Positions 14,552 to 23,280 of a DNA stretch of 64,000 bases are shown piece by piece. The number at the start of each line of letters is the position of its first letter. Within the stretch, counting starts at the first letter, position 1. The position numbers were made by a program, and so were the translations under genes. Below the pieces are notes generated by a model. That model was not told the DNA's origin. It ran no database searches and saw only the letters and a list, made by a program, of their open reading frames with translations. The stretch is from VXNE01 sp965248075 (lineage in GTDB: Bacteria; Pseudomonadota; Gammaproteobacteria; Pseudomonadales; Azotimanducaceae), in assembly GCA_965248075.1 (NCBI GenBank), contig CBDFIL010000003.1, positions 2,728,001 through 2,792,000 on the forward strand, written 5' to 3'.

Positions 14552-17163
14552 GCCGCGCGTCCGGCGTCGGACGCGCTGTGCGCGATCTCCTCGTCGAGTC
14601 GCGTGCGGATGGTGCCGGCGATGCGCTCCACTTCCTCCGGGTCGCGGATCGCGTCGATCTCGAAGACATCCTCCACCCGCTCGCCGAGGGTCGTGATGCG
14701 AGCCCGATGGACAGTGATATCGAGTTCCATGAACAGCATCCCGACCACGGCCAGCAGGCCCGGGCGGTCGGGGCACACGACCCGCAACCGGCTGTGTCGG
14801 GCGTTCGCCTCGAGGGTCAGGTCCGCCTCCGTCGGGAGGACGAATTCCTTCAGACGCCGGTCGACCCGGCGTCGCGCCGTGGGCGTGATGCGCTCGGCGG
14901 AGAGCTTCTTCGCCAGCTTCCTGCGAACCTGCCGCTCGTCGTCGCCGATCGGCAGGTTGCGGTCATCGAGCACGATGTAGGAGTTCAGACACAGACCGCT
15001 CTCGGTGGTGATGATGCTGGCGTCGTGGATCTGCAGGTTCAGATCGTCGAGGGCGACGGCGCTCGCGGCGAACAGGTTCGGCCGGTCGCCGGTGTAGACG
15101 AAGATCTCCGTGGCGCCGTCGCCGTCGGACTCGCTCGCGACATCCTGCAGGAACACCATGGGTCCGGCGGTCACGTCGTGCGTGTGCATGGCCTGCGTGA
15201 TCGATGCCAGCTGTCCGGGCGTGTGGCGCAGGAACAGCTCGTCGCCGGCGTTGTCCCACAGGGTCAGCGTCCGCTCACGCGAGATGCCCTGCTCGACGAG
15301 CAGGTCCAGCGTCGCCTCGCGGCAGGAATCGATGCGTTCGGCGCGCTCGGGTCCACCCTCGAGGCCGCGCGCCAGGGCCCGGTGCGTCTCGGTATAGAGC
15401 TGACGCATGAGCGTTGCCCGCCAGCCGTTCCACAGCGTCGGATTGGTCGCCGTGATGTCCGCGACGGTGAGCGCGTACAGGTAGTCGAGCCGCGTCGTCG
15501 CACGGACGTCGCGCGCGAACTCGTGGATGATCGCGGGATCGTGGATGTCCTTGTGCTGGGCGGTGGTCGACATGACGAGATGCGAGCGCACCAGCCATTC
15601 GATCAGCGCCGTGTCCTCGGCGGACAGCCCGTGGCGCTCGCAGAAGGCCACCGCGTCACCGGCGCCGAGTTCCGAGTGATTCCCGCCGCGTCCCTTGCCG
15701 ATGTCGTGAAACAGGCCGGCGATGTAGAGGAGTTCGATCTTGGGGATGTTGCGGACACACTGCGCGGCCACCGGGAACTGCCTGGCGCTCGCCGGATAGC
15801 GGAAACGGCGCATGTTGCGGATGACCATCATCGTGTGGGCATCCACCGTGTAGATGTGGAAGAGGTCGTGCTGCATCTGCCCCACCACGCGCCCGAACTC
15901 CGGGATGTAGCGTCCGAGGATCCCGTAACGCCGCATGCGGGTGAGTTGGCTCACCACCGTGTAGGGCGCGCGCAGCAGGTCGATGAAGTAGCGCGTGACC
16001 GCGGGGTCGCGGCGGAAGTCGTCGTCGATCAGCTCGAGGTGGTCGCGGATCAGCCGGATGGTGGCGGCGCGGACTCCGGCGATGTCCCGTCGGTTCGCCA
16101 TGATGACGAACAGCTCGAGCAGCGCCGGCGGGTGCTCGCGAAAGACCCGCGGCGACGTGGTCTCCATGTACTGGTTGTTGACCTGGAAGCGCTCGTTGAT
16201 CGGCTCGATGCGGGGCGCCCGTCGACCGTGCAGGATCGCCTCGTCGAAGTGCTGCAGCAGGATGTCGTTCACCTCCCGCAGTTCGAGGACGTGGCGGTAG
16301 TAGTCGTGCATGAACTGCTCGACCCCGAGCTGGGCGTCGGAGTCGCGATAGCCGAACCGCTCGGCCAGCGTGCGCTGATGATCGAAGAGCAGCCTGTCCT
16401 CCCTGCGGGCGGCCACGAGATGCAACCCGTAGCGCACCTTGCAGAGGAACTTGCGGCCTGCCGCAAGCCAGCCGCGCTCCTGCGGCGTCAGATACCCTTG
16501 GCGAGTCAACTCCGAGAGGTCCGACGTGCCGAGATGGCGCCGCGTGATCCAGCCCACCGTCTGGATGTCCCGCAGGCCGCCCGGCGAGCCCTTGATGTTG
16601 GGTTCGAGGTCGTATTCGACATCGTCGAACTGGGCATGCCGTTCGGCCTGCTCGGTGCGCTTGGCCTCGAAGAACTTGCGGCTCGGCCACACCCGTCGTC
16701 CGCCGAGTGCCCGGTCGAGCCTGGCGCACAGGATGTCGGAACCGGACAGCCGGCGCCGTTCGATGAGCGCGGTCGCGACGGTGATGTCGGCCGCCGCCTC
16801 GCGGCGACACTCGCGGACGGTGCGCACGCTGTGGCCGATGTCGAGCTTGAGGTCCCACAGCAGGCGCACGAAGGCGGCGACATCGTCGGAACTGCGCCGC
16901 GCCTGCTTGACCAGGATCAGGATGTCGATGTCGGATCCGGGGTGCAGTTCGCCCCGCCCGTAGCCGCCGACGGCGAGCAGGGCGAGGTCGTCGCGGTAGC
17001 CGAAGGCGTGTTGCCAGATCTCGACGAGGAACGCATCGAAGAAGCGTGCGCGTTCCGCGACGAGTATTTCGGCGTCATCGCCGTTCCAGAAGCGCTCGAC
17101 CAGGCGTTGATCCGCGAGGTCGATGCGACGCCGCAGTTCGGTCGTATCCGGCTGGCGGGTCAA
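14548..17163 (-). CDS. glnD: Bifunctional uridylyltransferase/uridylyl-removing enzyme GlnD
   Basis: Senses glutamine and adds UMP to, or removes it from, PII proteins (GlnB/GlnK). The nucleotidyltransferase motif is VGGYGRGELHPGSDID near residues 64-79. The HD hydrolase motif is FHDIGKGRGGNHSE near residue 488. Two C-terminal ACT domains follow (ANLFAASAVALDDLNLQIHDASI and LRVVCPDRPGLLAVVG). The start is uncertain. The open frame runs to 17304, but 17185-17304 is a cluster of palindromes with no ATG, so I favour TTG 17163 (871 aa), where family-like sequence begins; GTG 17286 is the alternative. It lies between map and dapC; the stop overlaps the dapC start. No glnB/glnK is in the window. 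Confidence 0.93.
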   Translation of the reverse strand: MTRQPDTTELRRRIDLADQRLVERFWNGDDAEILVAERARFFDAFLVEIWQHAFGYRDDLALLAVGGYGRGELHPGSDIDILILVKQARRSSDDVAAFVRLLWDLKLDIGHSVRTVRECRREAAADITVATALIERRRLSGSDILCARLDRALGGRRVWPSRKFFEAKRTEQAERHAQFDDVEYDLEPNIKGSPGGLRDIQTVGWITRRHLGTSDLSELTRQGYLTPQERGWLAAGRKFLCKVRYGLHLVAARREDRLLFDHQRTLAERFGYRDSDAQLGVEQFMHDYYRHVLELREVNDILLQHFDEAILHGRRAPRIEPINERFQVNNQYMETTSPRVFREHPPALLELFVIMANRRDIAGVRAATIRLIRDHLELIDDDFRRDPAVTRYFIDLLRAPYTVVSQLTRMRRYGILGRYIPEFGRVVGQMQHDLFHIYTVDAHTMMVIRNMRRFRYPASARQFPVAAQCVRNIPKIELLYIAGLFHDIGKGRGGNHSELGAGDAVAFCERHGLSAEDTALIEWLVRSHLVMSTTAQHKDIHDPAIIHEFARDVRATTRLDYLYALTVADITATNPTLWNGWRATLMRQLYTETHRALARGLEGGPERAERIDSCREATLDLLVEQGISRERTLTLWDNAGDELFLRHTPGQLASITQAMHTHDVTAGPMVFLQDVASESDGDGATEIFVYTGDRPNLFAASAVALDDLNLQIHDASIITTESGLCLNSYIVLDDRNLPIGDDERQVRRKLAKKLSAERITPTARRRVDRRLKEFVLPTEADLTLEANARHSRLRVVCPDRPGLLAVVGMLFMELDITVHRARITTLGERVEDVFEIDAIRDPEEVERIAGTIRTRLDEEIAHSASDAGRAA

Positions 17164-17184
17164 TTGAAGAGACTCATGCGAGCG

Positions 17185-17354
17185 CCCCAAAGCCGGTCCG
17201 GCACGCCTCGCGAGCGAGGCGCCTTCGCCTGCCGCTGCACGCCGGAACGCGACGCTTGCGTCGCGCCGCCTCCGGCCCAGCCACACCGCCCTCGCATGGA
17301 CCAATCGCCGCCGGTCGCTGCGCTCCCGTCATCGTTTGGTCCATGCGAGGGCGG
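17185..17354. repeat. Palindrome cluster between map and glnD with 19-bp inverted repeat
   Basis: 17286-17304 and 17336-17354 are perfect 19-bp inverted repeats (CCGCCCTCGCATGGACCAA and its complement) around a 31-bp loop that contains the map stop codon. The right arm encodes the last residues of map. Further palindromes are GCCTCGC/GCGAGGC (about 17205-17222) and GCGACGC/GCGTCGC (about 17250-17266). The structure could be a terminator or a duplicated gene end; no T-tract follows. Confidence 0.65.
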
Positions 17355-18135
17355 TTTCTTCGCCGCGGCGGGTCAGCACTTCGGCGCCGTCGTCGGTGAC
17401 GAGAATGGTGTGCTCCCACTGTGCCGACAGGCGGTGGTCCTTGGTCACGACGGTCCACCGGTCGGGCAGCATCTTCACGTTGCGCTTGCCGGCGTTGATC
17501 ATCGGTTCGATCGTGAACGTCATGCCCGGCAGCAGGCGTACGCCGGTGCCGCGCTGGCCGTAGTGCAGGACCATGGGCTCGTCGTGGAATATCTGCCCGA
17601 TACCGTGCCCGCCGAACTCGCGGACGACGGAGAAGCGTTGGGTTTCCGCATGCTTCTGGATCGTCGCCCCGATGTCGCCGAGAAAGGCCCCGGGACGGAC
17701 CTGCTCGATGCCCTTGTACAGGCACTCCTGGGTGACGCGCACGAGCCGCCGGGCCAGCACGCTCGGCGCGCCGACGAAGAACATCTTGCTCGTGTCGCCG
17801 TGCCAGCCGTCTTTCACCACGGTGATGTCGATGTTCACCACGTCGCCCTTGCGCAGTACCTTGCGATCGTTGGGGATGCCGTGACAGACGACGTGGTTGA
17901 CGGACGTGCAGATCGACTTGGGGAACGGCGGCTGTCCGGGCGCGTTGGTGTAGTTGAGGGGCGCGGGCCGGCACGCCAGGTCACCCACGATGAAGTCGTG
18001 GCAGCGGCGGTCGAGGTCCGCGGTGGTCACGCCGGGTTGGACGTACTCGCCAATCATTTCGAGGACGCTCGCCGCCAGCCGCCCGGCGATCCGCATCTTG
18101 TCGATTTCCTCGGGTTTTTTGGGCCTGACCGGCAT
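17329..18135 (-). CDS. map: Type I methionine aminopeptidase
   Basis: Cytosolic dimetal enzyme that removes the initiator methionine; 268 aa (E. coli 264). Metal ligands are readable: Asp in VVNIDITVVKDGWHGDTSKMF, His in REFGGHGIGQIFH, Glu in TFTIEPMINAG and Glu in SAQWEHTILV. The substrate His is in VNHVVCHGIPN. Start ATG 18135, with MPVRPKKPEEIDKMRIAG matching the family N terminus; upstream frame in the rpsB leader is ignored. Divergent from rpsB, the classical arrangement. Its last codons form one arm of a 19-bp inverted repeat. Confidence 0.95.
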   Translation of the reverse strand: MPVRPKKPEEIDKMRIAGRLAASVLEMIGEYVQPGVTTADLDRRCHDFIVGDLACRPAPLNYTNAPGQPPFPKSICTSVNHVVCHGIPNDRKVLRKGDVVNIDITVVKDGWHGDTSKMFFVGAPSVLARRLVRVTQECLYKGIEQVRPGAFLGDIGATIQKHAETQRFSVVREFGGHGIGQIFHDEPMVLHYGQRGTGVRLLPGMTFTIEPMINAGKRNVKMLPDRWTVVTKDHRLSAQWEHTILVTDDGAEVLTRRGEETALAWTKR

Positions 18136-18493
18136 GTCGAAGGAGTGTCTCACCTTCCCCAGCGCGAAACCGCTATGGTATAAAGCGCGCGCCCTGCATG
18201 GAACTGCCCTGTCGCGGAGCTTCGTAGCACGCTGTGCGGCGCGCTCGGGCGAATGGGTGCGGGCCCGGGCGGGGTCGGGACGGTCGGTGGGCCATGCACA
18301 ATGCCGGTTTCCGATCGTTCCCGGGGCGTTGATTTCACAGGCGGGCTGTACCGGTGGCTGCACCGATGGGATTGTCCCGCCGAATTTTCCCGCGCGGCGC
18401 CAGACAAGGACTGCCGCGGGTGGGCGCGCGACCGGAAGGTCGGCGTCGGATCCGGCAGCGAGCCGCGCGGGTGCCACAACCCGGAGACAACAC
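18136..18493 (+). promoter_or_regulatory. map/rpsB divergent region with rpsB promoter and long leader
   Basis: A 358-bp gene-free region. TGGTATAAA at 18176-18184 looks like an extended -10 element on the plus strand; no strong -35 is visible. This would give rpsB a leader of about 300 nt. Long rpsB leaders that bind S2 for feedback control of rpsB-tsf are known in gammaproteobacteria, but I could not verify a conserved structure here. Confidence 0.4.
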
Positions 18494-19618
18494 ATGGCTT
18501 CCATCGGCATGCGCGACATGCTCGCGGCCGGCGCGCACTTCGGTCACCAGACCCGCTTCTGGAATCCCAAGATGGCGCCGTACATCTACGGCGCGCGCAA
18601 CAAGATTCACATCATCAACCTGGAACGCACCTTGCCGGCCCTGAACGAGGCGGTCGCGCACATCCGTTCGCTGGCGACGCGCAAGAACAAGATTCTCTTC
18701 GTGGGAACGAAGCGCGCCGCGACCAAGGTCATCAAGGAACAGGCCGTCCGTGTCGGTATGCCCTACGTCGACCAGCGCTGGCTCGGCGGCATGCTGACCA
18801 ACTACAAGACCATCCGGCAGTCGATTCGCCGTTTGCAGGAGCTCGAGACCCAGGCGAGCGACGGCACGTTCGAGATGCTCACGAAGAAGGAAGCGTTGCG
18901 CAAGCGGCGCGTGATGGAGAAGCTCGACCGGAGCCTCGGCGGGATCAAGGAGATGGGCGGCCTCCCGGATGCGCTGTTCGTGGTGGACGTGCAGCACGAG
19001 CGCATTGCCATCACGGAAGCGAACAAGCTCGGCATCCCCGTGGTGGCGGTAGTGGACACCAACAGCGACCCCGAGGGGGTCGACTACGTGATCCCGGGCA
19101 ACGACGACGCGATCCGTGCGATCAGGCTGTATGTCACCGCGGTCGCGGATGCCATCGCCGAAGGCCAGAACAGGGCGGCGGGCGATGTCGATCCGGATAC
19201 GTTCTCGGAGAACGAGTTCGTCGAAGTGGAAACCGAAGCCCCGGCCACCGCCGAAGCCCCGGCCACCGCCGAAGCCCCGGCCACCGCTGCAGCCCCGGCC
19301 ACCGCTGCAGCCCCGGCCACCGCTGAAGCCCCGGCCACCGCTGAAGCCCCGGCCACCGCTGAAGCCCCGGCCACCGCTGCAGCCCCGGCCACCGCTGAAG
19401 CCCCGGCCACCGCTGAAGCCCCGGCCACCGCTGAAGCCCCGACCACCGCTGAAGCCACGACCACGGCCGAAGCCACGACCATCGTCGAAGCCCCGGCCAC
19501 CGCCGAAGCCTCGGCCAGCGCCGAAGCCTCGGCCGGCGCCGAAACCCCGGCTGGCGCCGAGCCGTCGACGGACGCGGCGCCCGTGCAAATCCCTCCGCGT
19601 GACGACGACGCTGGCTGA
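18494..19618 (+). CDS. rpsB: 30S ribosomal protein S2 with unusual hexapeptide-repeat tail
   Basis: Residues 1-250 are a normal S2: MRDMLAAGAHFGHQTRFWNPKMAPYI, LFVGTKRAA, DQRWLGGMLTN, PDALFVVD, GIPVVAVVDTN. Start ATG 18494 follows GGAG at 18483. The protein is 374 aa against about 240 for E. coli. The extra ~115 residues are about nineteen hexapeptides of the type EAPATA/AAPATA, degenerating to ETTTA, EASASA and ETPAGA. They are encoded by an 18-bp tandem DNA repeat (19240-19560). The tail is Ala/Pro/Thr/Glu rich, acidic and surely disordered. Alanine-rich S2 tails are known in other high-GC bacteria, but this one is long and highly repetitive. It is the first gene of rpsB-tsf. Confidence 0.95.
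   Translation: MASIGMRDMLAAGAHFGHQTRFWNPKMAPYIYGARNKIHIINLERTLPALNEAVAHIRSLATRKNKILFVGTKRAATKVIKEQAVRVGMPYVDQRWLGGMLTNYKTIRQSIRRLQELETQASDGTFEMLTKKEALRKRRVMEKLDRSLGGIKEMGGLPDALFVVDVQHERIAITEANKLGIPVVAVVDTNSDPEGVDYVIPGNDDAIRAIRLYVTAVADAIAEGQNRAAGDVDPDTFSENEFVEVETEAPATAEAPATAEAPATAAAPATAAAPATAEAPATAEAPATAEAPATAAAPATAEAPATAEAPATAEAPTTAEATTTAEATTIVEAPATAEASASAEASAGAETPAGAEPSTDAAPVQIPPRDDDAG
19240..19560 (+). repeat. 18-bp tandem repeat array coding the S2 tail
   Basis: Units of GAAGCCCCGGCCACCGCT with third-base and GAA/GCA variation. Homogeneity is highest in the middle (19255-19440) and decays toward the 3' end, as expected of an array expanding and contracting by slippage while staying in frame. 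Confidence 0.9.
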
Positions 19619-19749
19619 TCGGGCCGACCCCGGGGTGCGCCGGGGCGGCGCGACACCGGAATCCAACGCGCACCCGCGCGGGCGCACGGGCGCACGGGCG
19701 GCGATGGCGACAACGGCGACATCGAATAGACGAGAGGAGAACTGAAATC

Positions 19750-20625
19750 GTGGCCACCATTACAGCAGCGATGGTCAAGGAGCTTCGGGATCGGACCGGG
19801 CTCGGCATGATGGACTGCAAGAGGGCCCTGACCGGGGCCGACGGCGATCTCGACCGGGCCATTGACGATCTGCGCAAGAAGAGCGCGCTGAAAGCCGCCG
19901 CCAAGGCGAGCCGCTCGGCGGGCGAGGGTCTGCTGGCGCTCAAGGTCTCCGAGGACGGCAGGAAGGCGACGCTCCTCGAGGTCAACATCGAGACGGACTT
20001 CGCCGCGCGCAACGAGAAGTTCGTGGCCTTCCTGGACAGCGTCGCGGATGCGGCGTTCGACGCGGGCACGAGCGATGTTGCCACGTTGATGGACGCCGCG
20101 TTCGAAAGCCGGCGGGAGGCGCTTGTGCAGGAGATCGGCGAGAACGTGACGGTGCGTCGGGTGGCCACGTTGGAAACGGACGGCGGGCACATCGCGAGCT
20201 ACCTCCACACGGACCGGCGCAAGGGCGCCCTGGTCGAACTCGAGGGCGGCGACGACGTGGCCGAACTCGGGCGCGACCTCGCGATGCACGTGACAGCAGC
20301 CGCGCCGCGTGTCGTCACGCCGGACGGCCTCGATGCGGCGTTCGTGGCCAAGGAGCGCGAAATCCTCGAGGCGCAGGTCATCGACAGCGACAAGCCGCCC
20401 GAAATCGTGAAGAAAATGGTCGAGGGCCGCCTGCGCAAGACGATGGCGGAACTGAGCCTCACCGAGCAGCCGTTCGTGAAGGAGCCGAAGACGACGGTAG
20501 GCCAGTTGCTCTCCGGCGCTGGCGCGACCTGCAGCCGCTTCGTGCGATTCGAGGTGGGCGAAGGTGTCGAGAAGAAGGTCGACGATTTCGCGGCCGAGGT
20601 CGCGGCGCAGGCGAGTTCTTCCTGA
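19750..20625 (+). CDS. tsf: Elongation factor Ts
   Basis: Guanine-nucleotide exchange factor for EF-Tu; 291 aa. The N-terminal UBA-like domain carries the signature MVKELRDRTGLGMMDCKRAL (residues 8-27), and the core contains LEVNIETDFAARNEKF. The GTG start at 19750 is preceded by GAGAGGAG. It follows rpsB by 131 bp. The next gene is frr rather than the usual pyrH. Confidence 0.97.
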   Translation: MATITAAMVKELRDRTGLGMMDCKRALTGADGDLDRAIDDLRKKSALKAAAKASRSAGEGLLALKVSEDGRKATLLEVNIETDFAARNEKFVAFLDSVADAAFDAGTSDVATLMDAAFESRREALVQEIGENVTVRRVATLETDGGHIASYLHTDRRKGALVELEGGDDVAELGRDLAMHVTAAAPRVVTPDGLDAAFVAKEREILEAQVIDSDKPPEIVKKMVEGRLRKTMAELSLTEQPFVKEPKTTVGQLLSGAGATCSRFVRFEVGEGVEKKVDDFAAEVAAQASSS

Positions 20626-20747
20626 ATCGGGCGGAGGTCGCGGGCTGAACCCGGGGTGGCTGGGCCTCGCGGCGCTGGCGCCGCGGGCAACGTTGACGAA
20701 GTCCATCGTCGGTGACAAGGTTGAGCCTTCGGTCGGAGGCGGCGACC

Positions 20748-21311
20748 ATGGAACTCATCGACGAAATCAAGGAAGACGCGAGCGGGCGCATGGCAAGGTC
20801 CCTCGCCGCCCTGCATGAGGCGTTCGCCCGCATCCGCACGGGGCGCGCCCACCCCTCCCTGCTGAACTCGGTCAAGGTGCCTTACTATGGGGCGGATACG
20901 CCGCTGCAGCAGGTCGCGACCATCACCGTGGAGGAAGGCCGCACGCTGGTGATTGCGCCTTGGGAGAAGAAGATGCTCCCGGAGATCGAGAAGGCCATCC
21001 TGCGTAGCGATCTGGGGCTGACACCCGCGTCCTCTGCGGAGGCCGTGCGCCTGCCGTTGCCAGCCCTGACCGAAGAGAACCGTCGCGACCTCACGCGCCA
21101 GGCACGGCACGAGGCGGAGCACGCGCGGGTCGCCATGCGCAACGTGCGCCGCGATGCGATTCACGACGTGCGCGACTTCCTGAAGGAGAAGGAGATCACG
21201 GAGGACGACGCGTTCAAGGCGGAAGGCGAGATTCAGAAGATCACGGACGGAAGGATTCACGAGGCCGACGCGGCCCTCGAGCGCAAGGAAGCGGACCTGC
21301 TGGAAATTTGA
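20748..21311 (+). CDS. frr: Ribosome recycling factor
   Basis: Splits post-termination ribosomes together with EF-G; 187 aa (typical 185). Family blocks RIRTGRAHPSLLNSVKVPYYG, TPLQQVATITVEEGRTLVI and RVAMRNVRRDAIHDVRDF are present. Start ATG 20748 follows GGAGG at 20734-20738; a longer frame is not supported. pyrH (UMP kinase), normally between tsf and frr, is missing. The 122-bp gap shows only a GC hairpin (GCGGCG/CGCCGC). Confidence 0.96.
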   Translation: MELIDEIKEDASGRMARSLAALHEAFARIRTGRAHPSLLNSVKVPYYGADTPLQQVATITVEEGRTLVIAPWEKKMLPEIEKAILRSDLGLTPASSAEAVRLPLPALTEENRRDLTRQARHEAEHARVAMRNVRRDAIHDVRDFLKEKEITEDDAFKAEGEIQKITDGRIHEADAALERKEADLLEI

Positions 21312-21446
21312 GCGCGATTTGCACGCTTCGGGGCCGCGCCCCCGACTAGAATCTCGACGCAATGCCGTGTGAACGGATGGCCAGACTTCAGCCCGCCAGC
21401 ACCCTTGGGCGAGGTCCGTCCGCGAGGCGTAGCAGGGAACCCGCCC

Positions 21447-22205
21447 ATGTCCGAAGCCCGATTGGACGACCGGCTCGGATCGGCCGATGGCTGGCCTGTG
21501 CCGGTGCCCCGGCACGTGGCGATCATCATGGACGGCAACCGGCGCTGGGCCGCGCGCCACAACCAGCCCGCCGCCGCCGGCCACCGGGCCGGCGCCCGCA
21601 ACGTTCGCCCCGTCGCCGACGCCTGCGCGGCTGCCGGCGTCGAATACCTGACGCTGTTCGCCTTCAGCACGGAGAACTGGCAGCGCCCCCGACACGAGAT
21701 CCGCCCGCTCATGAAGCTCATGCGCGACTTCCTCACCAACGACGTCGATGAACTCCGGCAGCGGGGCGTGCGGTTGAACATCATTGGAGACCGGACGCGT
21801 TTCGCCGCCGATCTGCGTGCGCTCATGAGCCGGGCCGAGCGCACGACCCGGCAAAACGGCGGGCTCACGCTGAACATCGCGGCCGGCTACGGCGGCCGCT
21901 GGGACATCGCACAGGCGGCCAGGCGGCTGGCGGAGGACGCGCAGGCGGGGCGACTGGACCCGGGCCGTATCGATGACGAGGTCTTTGCGTCCTACCTGAA
22001 CCTGGCCGGGGCGGGGCTGCCGCCGCCGGACCTGTGTATACGAACGGGCGGGGACCGTCGCATCAGCAACTTCCTGTTGTGGGACATCGCCTATACCGAA
22101 CTCTACTTCGCGGCGGATTGCTGGCCGGACTTCGGGGTTCGCCAGTTGGAGGAGGCTCTTGCCGACTTCGGGGCCCGACCGCGTCGGTTCGGCCGGGGCG
22201 ACTGA
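21447..22205 (+). CDS. uppS: Isoprenyl transferase (undecaprenyl diphosphate synthase)
   Basis: Cis-prenyltransferase making the C55 lipid carrier for peptidoglycan and O-antigen. Length 252 aa. Signatures: HVAIIMDGNRRWA (catalytic Asp, about 29), GHRAGA, LFAFSTENWQRP, and the C-terminal DLCIRTGGDRRISNFLLWDIAYTE. Start ATG 21447 (MSEARLDD) is preferred over an ATG at 21369, as sequence before it does not resemble the family. cdsA follows after 37 bp. Confidence 0.95.
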   Translation: MSEARLDDRLGSADGWPVPVPRHVAIIMDGNRRWAARHNQPAAAGHRAGARNVRPVADACAAAGVEYLTLFAFSTENWQRPRHEIRPLMKLMRDFLTNDVDELRQRGVRLNIIGDRTRFAADLRALMSRAERTTRQNGGLTLNIAAGYGGRWDIAQAARRLAEDAQAGRLDPGRIDDEVFASYLNLAGAGLPPPDLCIRTGGDRRISNFLLWDIAYTELYFAADCWPDFGVRQLEEALADFGARPRRFGRGD

Positions 22206-22242
22206 GTCGGTCCCGGCATCGAAGACGCCTGCGGGGGGACGC

Positions 22243-23040
22243 GTGCTCAAGGTCCGGATCGCCACGGCGCTCGTGCTGGCGCCGGTGCTGCTGGTCGGAG
22301 TGGTGTGGTTGCCGCCCGACGGATTCGCGCTCTTCGTGCTGCTGCTGGCCGTGCCGGGGCTTTACGAATGGGCGGCCCTGGCGGGGTTCGAAGGCGTCGT
22401 CGCGAGGGCGGGGTACGCCATTGGGGGCGCCGCATGCCTCGGCGTCCTCTGGGCTCTGCCGGACTCCTGGCCGCTCGTGCTGTCTGCGGCGTGCGCGTTC
22501 TGGTTCCTTGCGGCGCTGTTCGTGTTCAGCTATCCGGCCGGCCGGTCGGTCGCCGCACGTCGCATCTGGATGGCGTTGGCCGGGGCGCCCGTCTTTGCCG
22601 GCGCGTGGCTCGGTCTCGTCATGCTGAAGGGCAGCGCGCTCTCCCACTGGCTGATCGTGTGGATGTTCGTGCTGGTCTGGGCGGCGGACAGCGGCGCGTA
22701 CTTCGCGGGCCGCGCGTTCGGGCGGCGCCGGCTCGCGCCGAGCGTCAGCCCGGGCAAGACGTGGGAGGGGGCCATCGCCGGCTCGCTCTTCGCGGTGCTC
22801 GGCGGAACCGTTTTCGCGTGGGCGTTTTCCTGGCAGCCCCTCCTCGACTGGCTGCTCGCGGCCGCCGCACTCGCCGCGGTGGCAGTGGTGGGCGACCTCT
22901 TCGAAAGCGCTGTCAAGCGCGCCCGCGCCGTCAAGGACTCGGGGGGATTGCTGCCGGGACACGGGGGCGTTCTCGACCGCATCGACTCGACGTTGGCTGT
23001 CGCGCCCGTCTTCGCTCTCTGCCTGCCGCTACTGGTATGA
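22243..23040 (+). CDS. cdsA: Phosphatidate cytidylyltransferase
   Basis: Integral membrane enzyme making CDP-diacylglycerol from phosphatidate and CTP; 265 aa with about eight hydrophobic segments. The CDS signature near the C terminus is SAVKRARAVKDSGGLLPGHG followed by LDRIDS, with the metal-binding Asp residues. GTG 22243 preceded by GGGGGG is the chosen start; a TTG at 22159 inside uppS is possible but adds no membrane sequence. It uses the same substrate pool that PlsB feeds. The usual downstream neighbour dxr is missing. Confidence 0.93.
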   Translation: MLKVRIATALVLAPVLLVGVVWLPPDGFALFVLLLAVPGLYEWAALAGFEGVVARAGYAIGGAACLGVLWALPDSWPLVLSAACAFWFLAALFVFSYPAGRSVAARRIWMALAGAPVFAGAWLGLVMLKGSALSHWLIVWMFVLVWAADSGAYFAGRAFGRRRLAPSVSPGKTWEGAIAGSLFAVLGGTVFAWAFSWQPLLDWLLAAAALAAVAVVGDLFESAVKRARAVKDSGGLLPGHGGVLDRIDSTLAVAPVFALCLPLLV

Positions 23041-23280
23041 TCGAAAGTCGGTCCGGTTGACGTCGTCGACTGCCGAGCGGCGCTGAAGTTGATGACTGAG
23101 GTGGAATGATGAACCAGGTCTCGGATCAGGATCCGCGTGGGCACGACAGGGGGCGCTCCGGGTGGTGGAGCAACGGCAACCACCTCGATCGATGACCCCG
23201 GGGAAACCCTTCCCGAACGAGCCAGCCCCGGGCCTTCCCCGTCGGGTGCGTGAGCGGGTCGTGAGGAGGCCGCGGTAGGC
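23041..23280 (+). other. Gene-free gap where dxr would be expected
   Basis: In most relatives dxr lies between cdsA and rseP. Here 240 bp separate them with no long plus-strand frame and no recognisable dxr remnant. AGGAGG occurs at about 23262, 18 bp before rseP. Confidence 0.5.

Noticed and set aside
14497..18183. A 1228-codon plus-strand open frame opposite dapC, glnD and map
   Set aside because: High-GC antisense shadow of well-identified genes; no start site, no family motifs and His/Arg/Gln/Asp-rich junk composition.
17954..18493. In-frame N-terminal extension of rpsB
   Set aside because: It crosses the map gene and leader; S2 homology and the ribosome site start at 18494.
19240..19560. 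Regular 18-bp repeats considered as CRISPR or regulatory satellite
   Set aside because: They are in frame within rpsB and encode hexapeptides, with no spacers.
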